From positions 620,001 through 684,000 of the forward strand of contig OY781061.1 of assembly GCA_963676515.1 (NCBI GenBank): a stretch of 64,000 nucleotides of DNA. The letters run 5' to 3'. The position numbers and the translations under genes are program-made. Numbering within the stretch: position 1 is the stretch's first letter; each line of letters starts with the position of its first letter. The stretch comes from G963667145 sp963676515 [NCBI: Candidatus Cloacimonadota bacterium]. GTDB taxonomy: Bacteria; Cloacimonadota; Cloacimonadia; G963667145. Positions 40,321-47,793 of this stretch are shown one piece after another. The notes under the pieces are model-generated. The model did not search any database. It worked only from the letters and a program-made list of their open reading frames with translations, and was not told the DNA's origin.

Positions 40321-40474
40321 AATTTCCTGCACCTTATGAGTATTTGCATACCTTTTTACCTTCTTAGTTTACCACTTTTCTCGAGGGGAAGTCGTCTCCA
40401 CAAACTAGCCAGAGATCGCATACTACTGCCCCCATAATAGTAAATTGTTGATAGCCTCTAAGTTTGTCAACAAA

Positions 40475-40563
40475 TTTTCCACAATTTTATACACAATCAG
40501 CAAATCTTGCAATTTCAGGCATTTACAGCAACCCAAATAACAATATCGCACAATTTGTCCACA
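40475..40563 (+). other. Cluster of three DnaA-box-like 9-mers
   Basis: TTTTCCACA (40475-40483) and TTATACACA (40487-40495) both fit the DnaA-box consensus TTWTNCACA. TTGTCCACA (40555-40563) is one base off. All are on the plus strand in an AT-rich stretch. No dnaA, dnaN, gyrB or rpmH is nearby, so these may be origin-like sites, DnaA-regulated promoter sites for the giant gene, or chance. Confidence 0.35.
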
Positions 40564-40762
40564 AAAGGTAACCACTTAAAACACAGGCGGTTAGCAAAAA
40601 GGAAAAGAAAAGAACAAATCCCGATAAAGGGGTTTACTGAAAAACATAAATATTTTTTGTATTAAAAAGATTTTTTTGACTTTTATTTTTTCCAGTGTGG
40701 TTTTTACCCTACAAAATCTCCACTTTCTCGTTTAATTTTTTTTAAAGATGAACACAGATGAG

Positions 40763-40863
40763 GGCGGGTGGTGACACAAGGCGTGCGGTGAGCGGAAATG
40801 AGGGCTGGTGGTGTGCTTCCTTGCCTTGCTTCCCTCATCCCCGCGAAAGCGGGGATCCAAGGG
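40763..40863 (+). repeat. 101-bp intergenic direct repeat, copy A
   Basis: This unit is 94/101 identical to copy B at 41228-41328 by direct comparison. It contains a perfect 6-bp hairpin CCCCGC-GAAA-GCGGGG (40839-40854) with a GNRA tetraloop, the core seen in many dispersed bacterial palindromic repeats, and one GCTGGTGG (40804-40811). Confidence 0.85.
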
Positions 40864-40996
40864 CAGGGATGGGTGGGCTTCACCAGATTGTCAATTCAAT
40901 AGCCTTCGGCTGGACTCCATCTTTTCTTTGAACGCTCAACGAAAAGATAGAGGAGAAAAGAAAACCGCTCCGCTTCAATCCGCCAGAGGGTTGCGT

Positions 40997-41032
40997 GAGG
41001 TGTTTACGGAGTTCCGTGGTGGAGAACACCTC
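40997..41032. repeat. Structured inverted repeat in the intergenic region
   Basis: Outer arms GAGGTGTT (40997-41004) and AACACCTC (41025-41032) are perfect. An inner hairpin ACGGA-GT-TCCGT lies between them. It could be part of a longer mobile or structured element between the two 101-bp copies; no product is recognised. Confidence 0.5.
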
Positions 41033-41165
41033 CGAGATTTATTCTTAGCTGTGCATTTTCGATTGCTAGCTTTGCAATGCCATAGATAAAGGTCTGTGTC
41101 TCTGGCTCTGCCCGTGAAGCGGAGGTAAGCCCCTACCCATTGATAGCATCGTGTGGGAGAATGGA

Positions 41166-41183
41166 TTCCCGCTTTCGCGGGAA
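41166..41183. repeat. Palindromic repeat core, inverted relative to copies A and B
   Basis: TTCCCGC-TTTC-GCGGGAA is a perfect 7-bp stem. Read on the other strand it gives the GAAA loop of the hairpins in the two 101-bp copies. It is followed by the shared ATGAGGGCTGGTGG phrase. Confidence 0.7.
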
Positions 41184-41227
41184 TGAGGGCTGGTGGCGAT
41201 GCGGAGCTGGTGGTGAATAAACATACT

Positions 41228-41328
41228 GGCGGGTGGTGACACAAGGCGTGCGGTGTGCAGCTATGAGGACTGGTGGTGTGCTTTCTTGCCTTGCTTCCCT
41301 CATCCTCGCGAAAGCGGGGATCCAAGGG
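41228..41328 (+). repeat. 101-bp intergenic direct repeat, copy B
   Basis: Second copy of the unit at 40763-40863, with seven substitutions and no indels. One substitution makes a mismatch in the hairpin stem (CCTCGC-GAAA-GCGGGG), so this copy is partly decayed. The copies start 465 bp apart in the same orientation. Confidence 0.85.
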
Positions 41329-41419
41329 CGAGAGTGAGTGGGAATGAGGGCTGGTGGCAATGCAAAGCAGGTGATGAGCAAATACAATGGCTGGTGGGAA
41401 AGTGATTACCTGCCTAAGC

Positions 41420-42421
41420 TCATAATGAGGGCTGAGTGGAGGCAAATCGCCAGGTATCGATACAGATTTGCTCCATTGTCCGTTTCGCTTTCCAATGCAG
41501 GTCTTGCATTGCCTTGCTGGAGTCTGCATAGCAGATAGCAATGTCGCCTGCTCTTCTAGGCTCTATTTTGTAAGGGACTTTAACTCCTACCGCTTTTTCA
41601 AAAGTTTTGACTATTTGCAAAACAGACACACCTTGCCCTGTGCCCAAATTGTAAGTGTGCAGCCCTACCCCAAGTTTTTGCAATGCGGCCAAATGCCCAT
41701 CTGCCAAATCACAGACATGGATATAATCTCTAACTCCAGTACCATCTATAGTTGGATAATCATCACCAAATATGTTCAGAGACTCTCGCCAACCAATAGC
41801 CACCTGCCATACATAGGGCATCAAATTATTCGGGATGCCTTGTGGCAATTCGCCTATCAGCCCACTCTCGTGCGAACCTACAGGATTAAAATAACGCAAC
41901 AGAACAACTGACATACCGGGGGAAGAGTTGACAAAGTCGGTCAAAATCCTCTCGCCCATAGCTTTTGTCTCTGCATAGGGGTTGGTTGTTGGTAATAGAT
42001 CCATAGTTTCGGACATCGGAGAAACATTGTCACCATAAACAGTTGCTGACGAGCTAAATACAATTTTATTTACCTTGAATTTGTGGCACATTTTAGCCAC
42101 AACCAAAGTAGCATTCAAATTGTTCTTATAATATTTCAAAGGTTGCTCAACGGAGACCCCTACTGCCTTATAGCCAGCGAAATGGATTACTGCAGCGAAA
42201 TTGTGCTTCTCAAAGACAGCTTCCATTCGGGCACTATCCGTAACATCCACTTTATAGAAAGTAGGTCTTTTGCTCGTGATTTGCTCTATATTGTCTATTA
42301 CCTTTGCGTGGCTATTGCATAGATTGTCGACAATTACCACTTCATACCCAGCCTGCAAAAGCACCACCGCAGTATGCGAACCTATATAGCCGGTACCACC
42401 GGTAACTAATATTTTGTTCAT
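41420..42421 (-). CDS. galE: UDP-glucose 4-epimerase
   Basis: GalE interconverts UDP-glucose and UDP-galactose (some members also UDP-GlcNAc and UDP-GalNAc), supplying sugars for surface polysaccharide. The 333-residue protein has the Rossmann GGTGYIGSH motif (8-16), NAD-site HFAGYKAVG (80-88), SSSATVYG (123-130) and the catalytic pair Y149/K153 in PYAETK. The substrate signature RYFNPVGSH is also present. AGGGA lies 7 nt before the ATG. Base composition is clearly less AT-rich than the genes upstream of it. The last few residues (STQPSL) and the stop codon fall in sequence resembling the adjacent intergenic repeat phrase. Confidence 0.93.
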   Translation of the reverse strand: MNKILVTGGTGYIGSHTAVVLLQAGYEVVIVDNLCNSHAKVIDNIEQITSKRPTFYKVDVTDSARMEAVFEKHNFAAVIHFAGYKAVGVSVEQPLKYYKNNLNATLVVAKMCHKFKVNKIVFSSSATVYGDNVSPMSETMDLLPTTNPYAETKAMGERILTDFVNSSPGMSVVLLRYFNPVGSHESGLIGELPQGIPNNLMPYVWQVAIGWRESLNIFGDDYPTIDGTGVRDYIHVCDLADGHLAALQKLGVGLHTYNLGTGQGVSVLQIVKTFEKAVGVKVPYKIEPRRAGDIAICYADSSKAMQDLHWKAKRTMEQICIDTWRFASTQPSL

Positions 42422-42502
42422 GTAAGTTCCCTATTTATTGATAATTTTAGAATGACCTCTTGTTCTTTTCCCCTTTACAAACTTAGTCTTAACAGTAGAA
42501 TA

Positions 42503-43471
42503 TTATCCAATTTTATGAAGATGAAAGTGTCTTTTTTTTACCACAACATAAACTATTGACATGAATGATAAAATAGCTATTAAAATAAGTAAAGTATTTA
42601 GGATACCATAGTCTGACTGCAAAATATATAGTAATAAAAGATTAATTAAAATCTGGATGACGGCATAAATTGTTGAAACAACTAGATGAGGAATTTTTGC
42701 TTCATTTGCCAAAATTTGATAGAGATGTTTGCGATGTGCTACAAAAATATTCTCTTTTAAAATCAATCTATGTATTATTGTTAAAACACTGTCCACTCCA
42801 TATACCGCAAGTAGCAAAACAATAGCAATATTGGGTTCTAAGACAAGCAATTTGCCTATCATAAAAAGAATGATAAAAACCATTGCCATAGCCCCAACAT
42901 CACCCGCAAAACATTTAGCTCTTTTTCTAAAGTTATAGAAATTAAAAACCAGAAGCGAAAGGGCTGCACAATAGATGAAGCTATTATCTATGAAATGGAT
43001 ATGAAAGGTATTAATCAACCATAAACCGAGAAGAACTGACAGGCTATAAATTCCCGTGATGCCATTAATTCCATCCATAAAATTATAAGCATTTGTAATC
43101 CCAATAGTTAAAACAAAAGCTAATATAACAATCAAAATATTTAGTTCAAATAGACCTAACTGGAAAAACATTAATATCATAGATAACAGATGAACTGTAA
43201 GTCTAATTTTATTAGACAAAGTAAACACATCATCTAAAAAACTAATTAAAGTAATAAGAGTTAAACCTATAAAAAAATAGGGATATTCAAATCCCGATAT
43301 AAAAAAATAAGCCAAAGCTCCAAAATAGAAAATCACGCCTCCACCTCGGAGTGTTATCGAGGTATGCGAGCTTCTTTCGTTTGGTTTATCTATTATATTA
43401 AAATGATCTGCTAATTTGAAATAGATGTTTATCACCAAAATTAACGATAGAAAGATTATTAGATATATCAT
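42503..43471 (-). CDS. WecA/WbpL-type undecaprenyl-phosphate sugar-1-phosphate transferase
   Basis: This membrane enzyme transfers an N-acetyl-amino-sugar phosphate from a UDP-sugar to undecaprenyl phosphate, starting assembly of a lipid-linked repeat unit. The 322-residue protein is mostly hydrophobic with about ten membrane segments. It carries the family motifs RGGGVIFYFG, FLDDVFTLSNKIRLT, NAYNFMDGINGI, CFAGDVGAMA and the cytoplasmic HRKHLYQ. The one-base gap to an upstream sugar epimerase gene is the arrangement seen for WbpL-like transferases, which often use UDP-D-FucNAc or UDP-QuiNAc; the donor here is inferred. It is likely the initiating transferase of the locus. Confidence 0.88.
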   Translation of the reverse strand: MIYLIIFLSLILVINIYFKLADHFNIIDKPNERSSHTSITLRGGGVIFYFGALAYFFISGFEYPYFFIGLTLITLISFLDDVFTLSNKIRLTVHLLSMILMFFQLGLFELNILIVILAFVLTIGITNAYNFMDGINGITGIYSLSVLLGLWLINTFHIHFIDNSFIYCAALSLLVFNFYNFRKRAKCFAGDVGAMAMVFIILFMIGKLLVLEPNIAIVLLLAVYGVDSVLTIIHRLILKENIFVAHRKHLYQILANEAKIPHLVVSTIYAVIQILINLLLLYILQSDYGILNTLLILIAILSFMSIVYVVVKKRHFHLHKIG

Positions 43472-43472
43472 G

Positions 43473-44405
43473 TTACTTATTAAAAGATTTAATGGTTTTC
43501 ATCAATCCATCTTCCGCTAAAATTGAGAATGGACCACCAAGAACCTTAGAGATCTTTTTATTAGAAACTACATAATTTTCTGTCAATTTCTGCAATCTTA
43601 CTGTGTTCAAAGGGAGATGCAAAATCGTTCCAATTTTTGCACCCCAAATAATCAGCGACTTAGGTATTTTTAATAATCTAGGTCTGATTCCTATAGCTTT
43701 TGAAATTATAGATATTAACTTATTCGTTGAAATAGCTTCATCATCAGCTATATTATAGGTTCCATTGGTTACACTATTTTCTATAAAATATTTGAATGCA
43801 AAACATAAATTACCTACAGATACAAAAGAGCGACTATTCTCGAAAGAAGCCAAAGGCCAAGGAATACCCTTTGAAACAATTTTATATAAAAGATTAAGAT
43901 TACCTTTATTGCCAGGACCGTGAACCATAGCGGGTCTAAAAATATAGAGACTCTTTTGAGAAGAAATCTCGATTGAATTAAGATAATCTTCTGCCATTAC
44001 CTTAGATTTACCATAAGCAGTAACAGGATTAGGCTTTGCCAATTCTGTTAATTCTCCTTCAACAACATCTGCTACAGCTTTGACAGAACTCATCATAAAG
44101 AATTTGGATGCTGTTGATTGATTATACCAATCAAAGATTTTCTTTGTTAAACCATAATTGACATCAATATAAGCTTGTTCGTCCGAACTATTTTTTAAAT
44201 CATGAGCCTTACCAGCTAAATGAATAACAGCATCCATATCTTTAATTGCAGACAAATTCTCCCAAGAGTATGTTTTTTCAACTCCTTCAATAGGATTTGA
44301 TATAATGTCTAAACCAAATAATTTAAAATTTTCATTTGAGCTGAAATATTGAACAAGGTTTGTCCCTATAAAACCAGAAATACCTGTTATTAGTATGTTT
44401 TTCAT
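43473..44405 (-). CDS. NAD-dependent sugar epimerase/dehydratase, partner of the initiating transferase
   Basis: An extended short-chain dehydrogenase of 310 residues. It has GISGFIG (8-14), the HLAGKAHD segment (62-69), MSSVKAVAD (105-113) and catalytic Y131/K135 in AYGKSK. It resembles the 4-ketoreductases encoded beside WbpL-like transferases, which make UDP-D-FucNAc or UDP-QuiNAc from a UDP-4-keto-6-deoxy-GlcNAc. No retaining 4,6-dehydratase of the WbpM type is in the window, so its substrate would have to come from elsewhere. Its end is one base from the transferase gene and its start overlaps the upstream glycosyltransferase by 4 bp. Confidence 0.8.
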   Translation of the reverse strand: MKNILITGISGFIGTNLVQYFSSNENFKLFGLDIISNPIEGVEKTYSWENLSAIKDMDAVIHLAGKAHDLKNSSDEQAYIDVNYGLTKKIFDWYNQSTASKFFMMSSVKAVADVVEGELTELAKPNPVTAYGKSKVMAEDYLNSIEISSQKSLYIFRPAMVHGPGNKGNLNLLYKIVSKGIPWPLASFENSRSFVSVGNLCFAFKYFIENSVTNGTYNIADDEAISTNKLISIISKAIGIRPRLLKIPKSLIIWGAKIGTILHLPLNTVRLQKLTENYVVSNKKISKVLGGPFSILAEDGLMKTIKSFNK

Positions 44406-45511
44406 TTATATAAAGCTAATGTTTTTTCTATTACACTATCTATAGAAAATTCTCTTTCTGCCAATTTTCTAGATGCTTCACCCATTTTAATTCTCATAGA
44501 TTTATCTTTTGCTAATTTCAAAATTTTATCTGCCAACAGCTCGTGATTCTTAATCGGAACTAAATAACCATTAATCGAGTCTTGGACACATTCTCTACAA
44601 CCTGGAGTATCTGTTGTTACTATGGGTCTCCCAATAGCACAAGCTTCTATCAATGATTTAGGCAAACCTTCGCGATATGAAGGTAAAACAACAATATCAG
44701 CATTTATATATTCAATACTCATATCGTTACTATATCCTTTCCACTCAACACCACATTCTTTTTCAAATTTGTATAACTTATTTGTTGAAACAGAACTAAG
44801 ATTTTGATCATCATTATCTCCAACTAATATAAATCTGATATTAGAAAATCGCTTATTAACAATTTTCGCTGCTAAACAAAATTCTTCAACTCCTTTTGTA
44901 TAAAGCATTCTTGCTGGAAATAACACAGTTAATATATCCTTTTCTACTATCGGAATTGACTTATATTTATTATGAATATCTACTCCTGATCCTTTAATTA
45001 AGTATGTTAAAGATTTATCATTTAATATACTTAATTTTTTAAACACATCTAAATCATCAGGATTTTGGAATATTGATTTCACACTACCATGAAACCCTAA
45101 TTTAAGCAATTTAGAAAAGAGTCTTTGTTTTAATGTAATTTTATCTGTAGTGAAAAAATAACCTAATCCACTAATTGCATTTATTGTTATACAATTTTTA
45201 AAAAACCGAGTTGAAATGCCCCCATAAAGACAAGTTTTTAACGCAACATTATGAACAACATCAGGTTTACATCTATTTATTAGTTTGAAAATTGTTATAA
45301 AAGTTTTAACTTCAACAACTGGATTAATACCTGAGCGTTGTAATTTAATAGGGATATATTTTAAGCCATAGCTTTCAATCTCTTCTTTTTTACCAGTATC
45401 ACCTGCAATTACTGTAACATCGTATCCATCTTTTTTAGCTCTCAAAGCAATTGGTAAACGATGTGATAAAAAAAACCAATCAACATTAACAATTATAAAT
45501 AACTTTTTCAT
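44402..45511 (-). CDS. GT4-family glycosyltransferase
   Basis: A 369-residue GT-B glycosyltransferase (family 4), probably adding a sugar to the lipid-linked repeat unit on the cytoplasmic membrane face. It shows the N-terminal WFFLSHRLPIALRA with a start like PglA/WbpH-type enzymes, ALKTCLYGGI and AISGLGYFF in the first Rossmann lobe, and LFPARMLYTKGVEEF in the second. The nucleotide-sugar E-x7-E motif is in YREGLPKSLIEACAIGRP. Donor and linkage cannot be read from sequence; an N-acetylated amino sugar would fit relatives. It overlaps the epimerase gene by 4 bp. Confidence 0.85.
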   Translation of the reverse strand: MKKLFIIVNVDWFFLSHRLPIALRAKKDGYDVTVIAGDTGKKEEIESYGLKYIPIKLQRSGINPVVEVKTFITIFKLINRCKPDVVHNVALKTCLYGGISTRFFKNCITINAISGLGYFFTTDKITLKQRLFSKLLKLGFHGSVKSIFQNPDDLDVFKKLSILNDKSLTYLIKGSGVDIHNKYKSIPIVEKDILTVLFPARMLYTKGVEEFCLAAKIVNKRFSNIRFILVGDNDDQNLSSVSTNKLYKFEKECGVEWKGYSNDMSIEYINADIVVLPSYREGLPKSLIEACAIGRPIVTTDTPGCRECVQDSINGYLVPIKNHELLADKILKLAKDKSMRIKMGEASRKLAEREFSIDSVIEKTLALYK

Positions 45512-45524
45512 TATTTTACTCTTT

Positions 45525-47570
45525 TCAATTTTTATCCAAGATTTCTACGAATCTGTTTTCAAGAAATTTCACAACTTTCAAAGAACCAGTTTTAGATAAA
45601 TGCCCTCCATCACTAAAATATATTTCATTATTCTTCTGTCTTAGACAAACTCCATCTTTGCAAAAAGCATCAGAAGGGTCAATAAAGATTATGTTCTCAT
45701 TAGACTGAAAATAATCTTTTAAAAATTTATTAAATAAAATTCGATTATGCTTAAAAGTTGAAATTGTTGGAACAAGACCTAGTAAATATTTTGGACGAAG
45801 CAGCTTTTCTATATAATTCAATTCCGAACTGTTCGATGATGGTGTCTCTCCAATAATTATAAAGACTCTGTCAGAACCTGACATATTATGAAATTCCCCA
45901 ATCTTCCGAGCAATTATTTTCCATCCTGTGGAATCATTTTTAATTTTTTTGTATTTTTTCTCAAATTCATCCCAAGTTTCACATAAGGCAATTTGATCCA
46001 CCCAAGAATGGCTTAAAATAACTATAGAAGAAGGATGATTATTAATAAACTCCAAATTCTCTTTAAATAGTTTTTTACTAGTCTCAGAATATCCATCTCT
46101 ATCATTACGAATGATTTCAGGAAGTTTTAAAGTAGAAAACCAATTTGATATATATATATTCTGTCTATTTTTTTTAACCATAACTGAATCCAAACCATAT
46201 AGATAATGTGCTGCATGAGAATCTCCTAACCAAATCATATCTGGCTCTATTCCCTCTTTTGGTTGTTTTCCTACCCACCCTACTTTATATCCTGCCCCCC
46301 CCCAATTATTTTTATGATAATCTTTAGGTACGCCAATCTTTTCTATAAGCACTAAATTCTCATCACTTAATCGCCATAAGCACCCTTGAGCATAATTAAC
46401 TTTTAGTTTAACAATATAAACAGATAAAATAGCAATAATAAGCATTAATAGTAGTGACCTATTCGATTTAATGCTAAACTTTGCTGTTTTATACCTTAAA
46501 GAATTTTCATAATATTTATAGATCAGCGATGAGAGCAAAATCATGACAACAAACATTGCTATTTGTTCCATTGGGTTAAATTCTCCATCAAAGAGGTAAC
46601 GATAAAATACAATAACAACCCAGTGGATTAAATAGAGAGTATAACTTATTTCCCCAATATACCTTAGAAACTTATTGTTAAAAATGAATTTCAGGTGTTT
46701 TGAGGGAGGAAATAACAAGAGTAAACCTGCTCCTATACATGGAAATAAATTAAGAGAACCTAAATAGGGCGTATTTTTGTTGAATATCATTGCAAAAGCA
46801 ACAATCATAGTTAACCCTAATAAATTTAGGCTTAACTTAAAATATTCTGATTTTATTTTTTGCACTTGTACAAGTGCAATTATGCCTCCTATGAGAAACT
46901 CAAACATTCTAAAAGGAAGTAGGTAAAATTGTAATGAAGATACTCCTGATGAAATGTCACCTTTAGGAAGGAAGAAATTAGCAAAATTACTAGGCACGCC
47001 ACATTTAGAAGTGTAAATTGTAATAAAAAGACTGAATGCAAATATAGCAGACATACTAATTATCACTCCCCTTTTCTTTTTTGAAAACAATTTCATTAAA
47101 AGAAGCAGTGTGACCGGATAAAGTAGATAAAATTGTTCTTCTATTCCTAAAGACCAGGTATGAAGCAACGGTTTAAAATGTGATGCAATATCAAAATAAT
47201 CTGAGAGCCCTAAAAAATGAAAATTTGATAGAGCGACAGAACTCATAAACATTGATTTTGTTGCATTCATAAAGTCGGAAGGAGAAAACGCCAAAAATGT
47301 TAGAATGAATACTAAGGAAATTGTTAAAAAAAGGGTGGGCATGAGTCGCCTAACTCTACGAACATAAAAAGTCTTAAAATTGATTTTCCCAGTTTGCACA
47401 AATTCGTGATTCAACAATCTTGTAATTAAGAAACCACTTATCACAAAAAATACATCAACCCCTATAAATCCACCTTGGAATAGACTTAAATCAAGATGAT
47501 ATAAAACAACTAATAATACTGCTACTGCTCTTATTGAATCGATATGACTCAAATAACTCATTTTTTTCAT
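45525..47570 (-). CDS. Acyltransferase-3 / SGNH O-acetyltransferase, with in-frame G9 tract
   Basis: An OafA-like polysaccharide O-acetyltransferase of 681 residues. The N-terminal membrane domain (about 1-385, about ten segments) has HIDSIRAVAVLLVVLYHL, GFIGVDVFFVISGFLIT and HTWSLGIEEQFYLLYP. The C-terminal periplasmic SGNH domain has the nucleophile motif WLGDSHAAH (S451) and catalytic DGGH (D654, H657). Nine consecutive G encode the end of W423 through the start of A426, exactly in the linker between the domains. In the present sequence the frame is open, so the gene is on. A gap of 223 bp with transposase debris lies upstream. Confidence 0.88.
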   Translation of the reverse strand: MKKMSYLSHIDSIRAVAVLLVVLYHLDLSLFQGGFIGVDVFFVISGFLITRLLNHEFVQTGKINFKTFYVRRVRRLMPTLFLTISLVFILTFLAFSPSDFMNATKSMFMSSVALSNFHFLGLSDYFDIASHFKPLLHTWSLGIEEQFYLLYPVTLLLLMKLFSKKKRGVIISMSAIFAFSLFITIYTSKCGVPSNFANFFLPKGDISSGVSSLQFYLLPFRMFEFLIGGIIALVQVQKIKSEYFKLSLNLLGLTMIVAFAMIFNKNTPYLGSLNLFPCIGAGLLLLFPPSKHLKFIFNNKFLRYIGEISYTLYLIHWVVIVFYRYLFDGEFNPMEQIAMFVVMILLSSLIYKYYENSLRYKTAKFSIKSNRSLLLMLIIAILSVYIVKLKVNYAQGCLWRLSDENLVLIEKIGVPKDYHKNNWGGAGYKVGWVGKQPKEGIEPDMIWLGDSHAAHYLYGLDSVMVKKNRQNIYISNWFSTLKLPEIIRNDRDGYSETSKKLFKENLEFINNHPSSIVILSHSWVDQIALCETWDEFEKKYKKIKNDSTGWKIIARKIGEFHNMSGSDRVFIIIGETPSSNSSELNYIEKLLRPKYLLGLVPTISTFKHNRILFNKFLKDYFQSNENIIFIDPSDAFCKDGVCLRQKNNEIYFSDGGHLSKTGSLKVVKFLENRFVEILDKN
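46295..46303 (-). repeat. Homopolymeric G9 tract inside the O-acetyltransferase gene
   Basis: Nine C on the plus strand read as nine G in the coding strand, conspicuous in such AT-rich DNA. With nine G the frame continues (W-G-G-A-G-Y). With ten G the frame meets TAA six codons after W423, and with eight G it meets TAG seven codons after W423. Either change removes the whole SGNH domain, as expected for a slipped-strand phase switch. Confidence 0.8.
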
Positions 47571-47586
47571 TTATATACCTAATTAA

Positions 47587-47640
47587 CTAAGCTACATTTT
47601 TTTGGGAAAGTATTGTCTTAGCAATTCTTAGTATTTTCAT
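47587..47640 (-). CDS. Possible 17-residue leader ORF upstream of the O-acetyltransferase gene
   Basis: ATG at 47640 is preceded by AGAGGA with 4-5 nt spacing. It encodes MKILRIAKTILSQKNVA and stops 16 nt before the acetyltransferase ATG. It may be a leader peptide, a coupled upstream ORF or simply the start of a decayed gene. Length alone gives little support. Confidence 0.2.
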   Translation of the reverse strand: MKILRIAKTILSQKNVA

Positions 47641-47649
47641 TTTGTCCTC

Positions 47650-47677
47650 TTTCCCAAGCTTAGTAAGGCTTGGGAAA
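47650..47677. repeat. Perfect 10-bp inverted repeat between two locus genes
   Basis: Arms TTTCCCAAGC (47650-47659) and GCTTGGGAAA (47668-47677) enclose an 8-nt loop. No T-run follows on the minus strand, so it is not a textbook terminator. It lies next to transposase debris and could belong to that element or act as an attenuator ahead of the acetyltransferase. Confidence 0.55.
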
Positions 47678-47711
47678 ATATGAGTCACAAGCATGTTCTC
47701 TGGCAAGCTCT

Positions 47712-47789
47712 TTATGCTTGCTTATCTTGATAGTCTTTCTTGTCTGCATTTCTAGCCAATTCCCGAGAAACAGTGCTTTGATTCTGATT
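47712..47789 (-). pseudogene. Fragment of an IS30-like transposase helix-turn-helix region
   Basis: The minus strand translates to NQNQSTVSRELARNADKK and continues D-Y-Q-D-K-Q-A before a stop. This matches the IS30-family DNA-binding segment (S-T-I/V-S-R-E-L-x-R-N ... G-Y-x-x-x-Q-A). After the stop, the same frame reads R-A-C-Q-R, as an intact gene might. There is no room for a full transposase, so this is debris. Confidence 0.5.
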
Positions 47790-47793
47790 AAGA

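Larger units (their letters stand above)
40321..41419. other. 1.1-kb gene-free region between the giant gene and galE
   Basis: No credible gene is seen on either strand. The left 450 bp are AT-rich and hold three DnaA-box-like 9-mers. A TTGACA on the minus strand (40465-40470) has no properly spaced -10. An inverted repeat TTGTTGA (40445-40451) / TCAACAA (40467-40473) overlaps it. The right 650 bp are GC-richer and built of repeats: two copies of a 101-bp unit, GNRA-type hairpins and many copies of the phrase ATGAGGGCTGGTGG. Open frames here read PRKRGS- or PAKAGI-like peptides, a well-known sign of translated intergenic palindromic repeats rather than proteins. Confidence 0.75.

Noticed and set aside
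7820-40437. Dozens of plus-strand open frames of 60-260 codons inside the giant gene
   Set aside because: They are antisense shadows of one continuous, domain-bearing minus-strand frame and show no recognisable protein features of their own.
40321-41419. Calling this region oriC
   Set aside because: Only two good DnaA-box matches, no dnaA/dnaN/gyrB/rpmH neighbours, and GC skew cannot be judged from one window.
40808-41541. Open frames on both strands in the galE upstream/downstream gap (up to 188 codons)
   Set aside because: They read PRKRGS- or PAKAGI-type peptides, the known translation of palindromic intergenic repeats, and overlap the repeat copies and galE.
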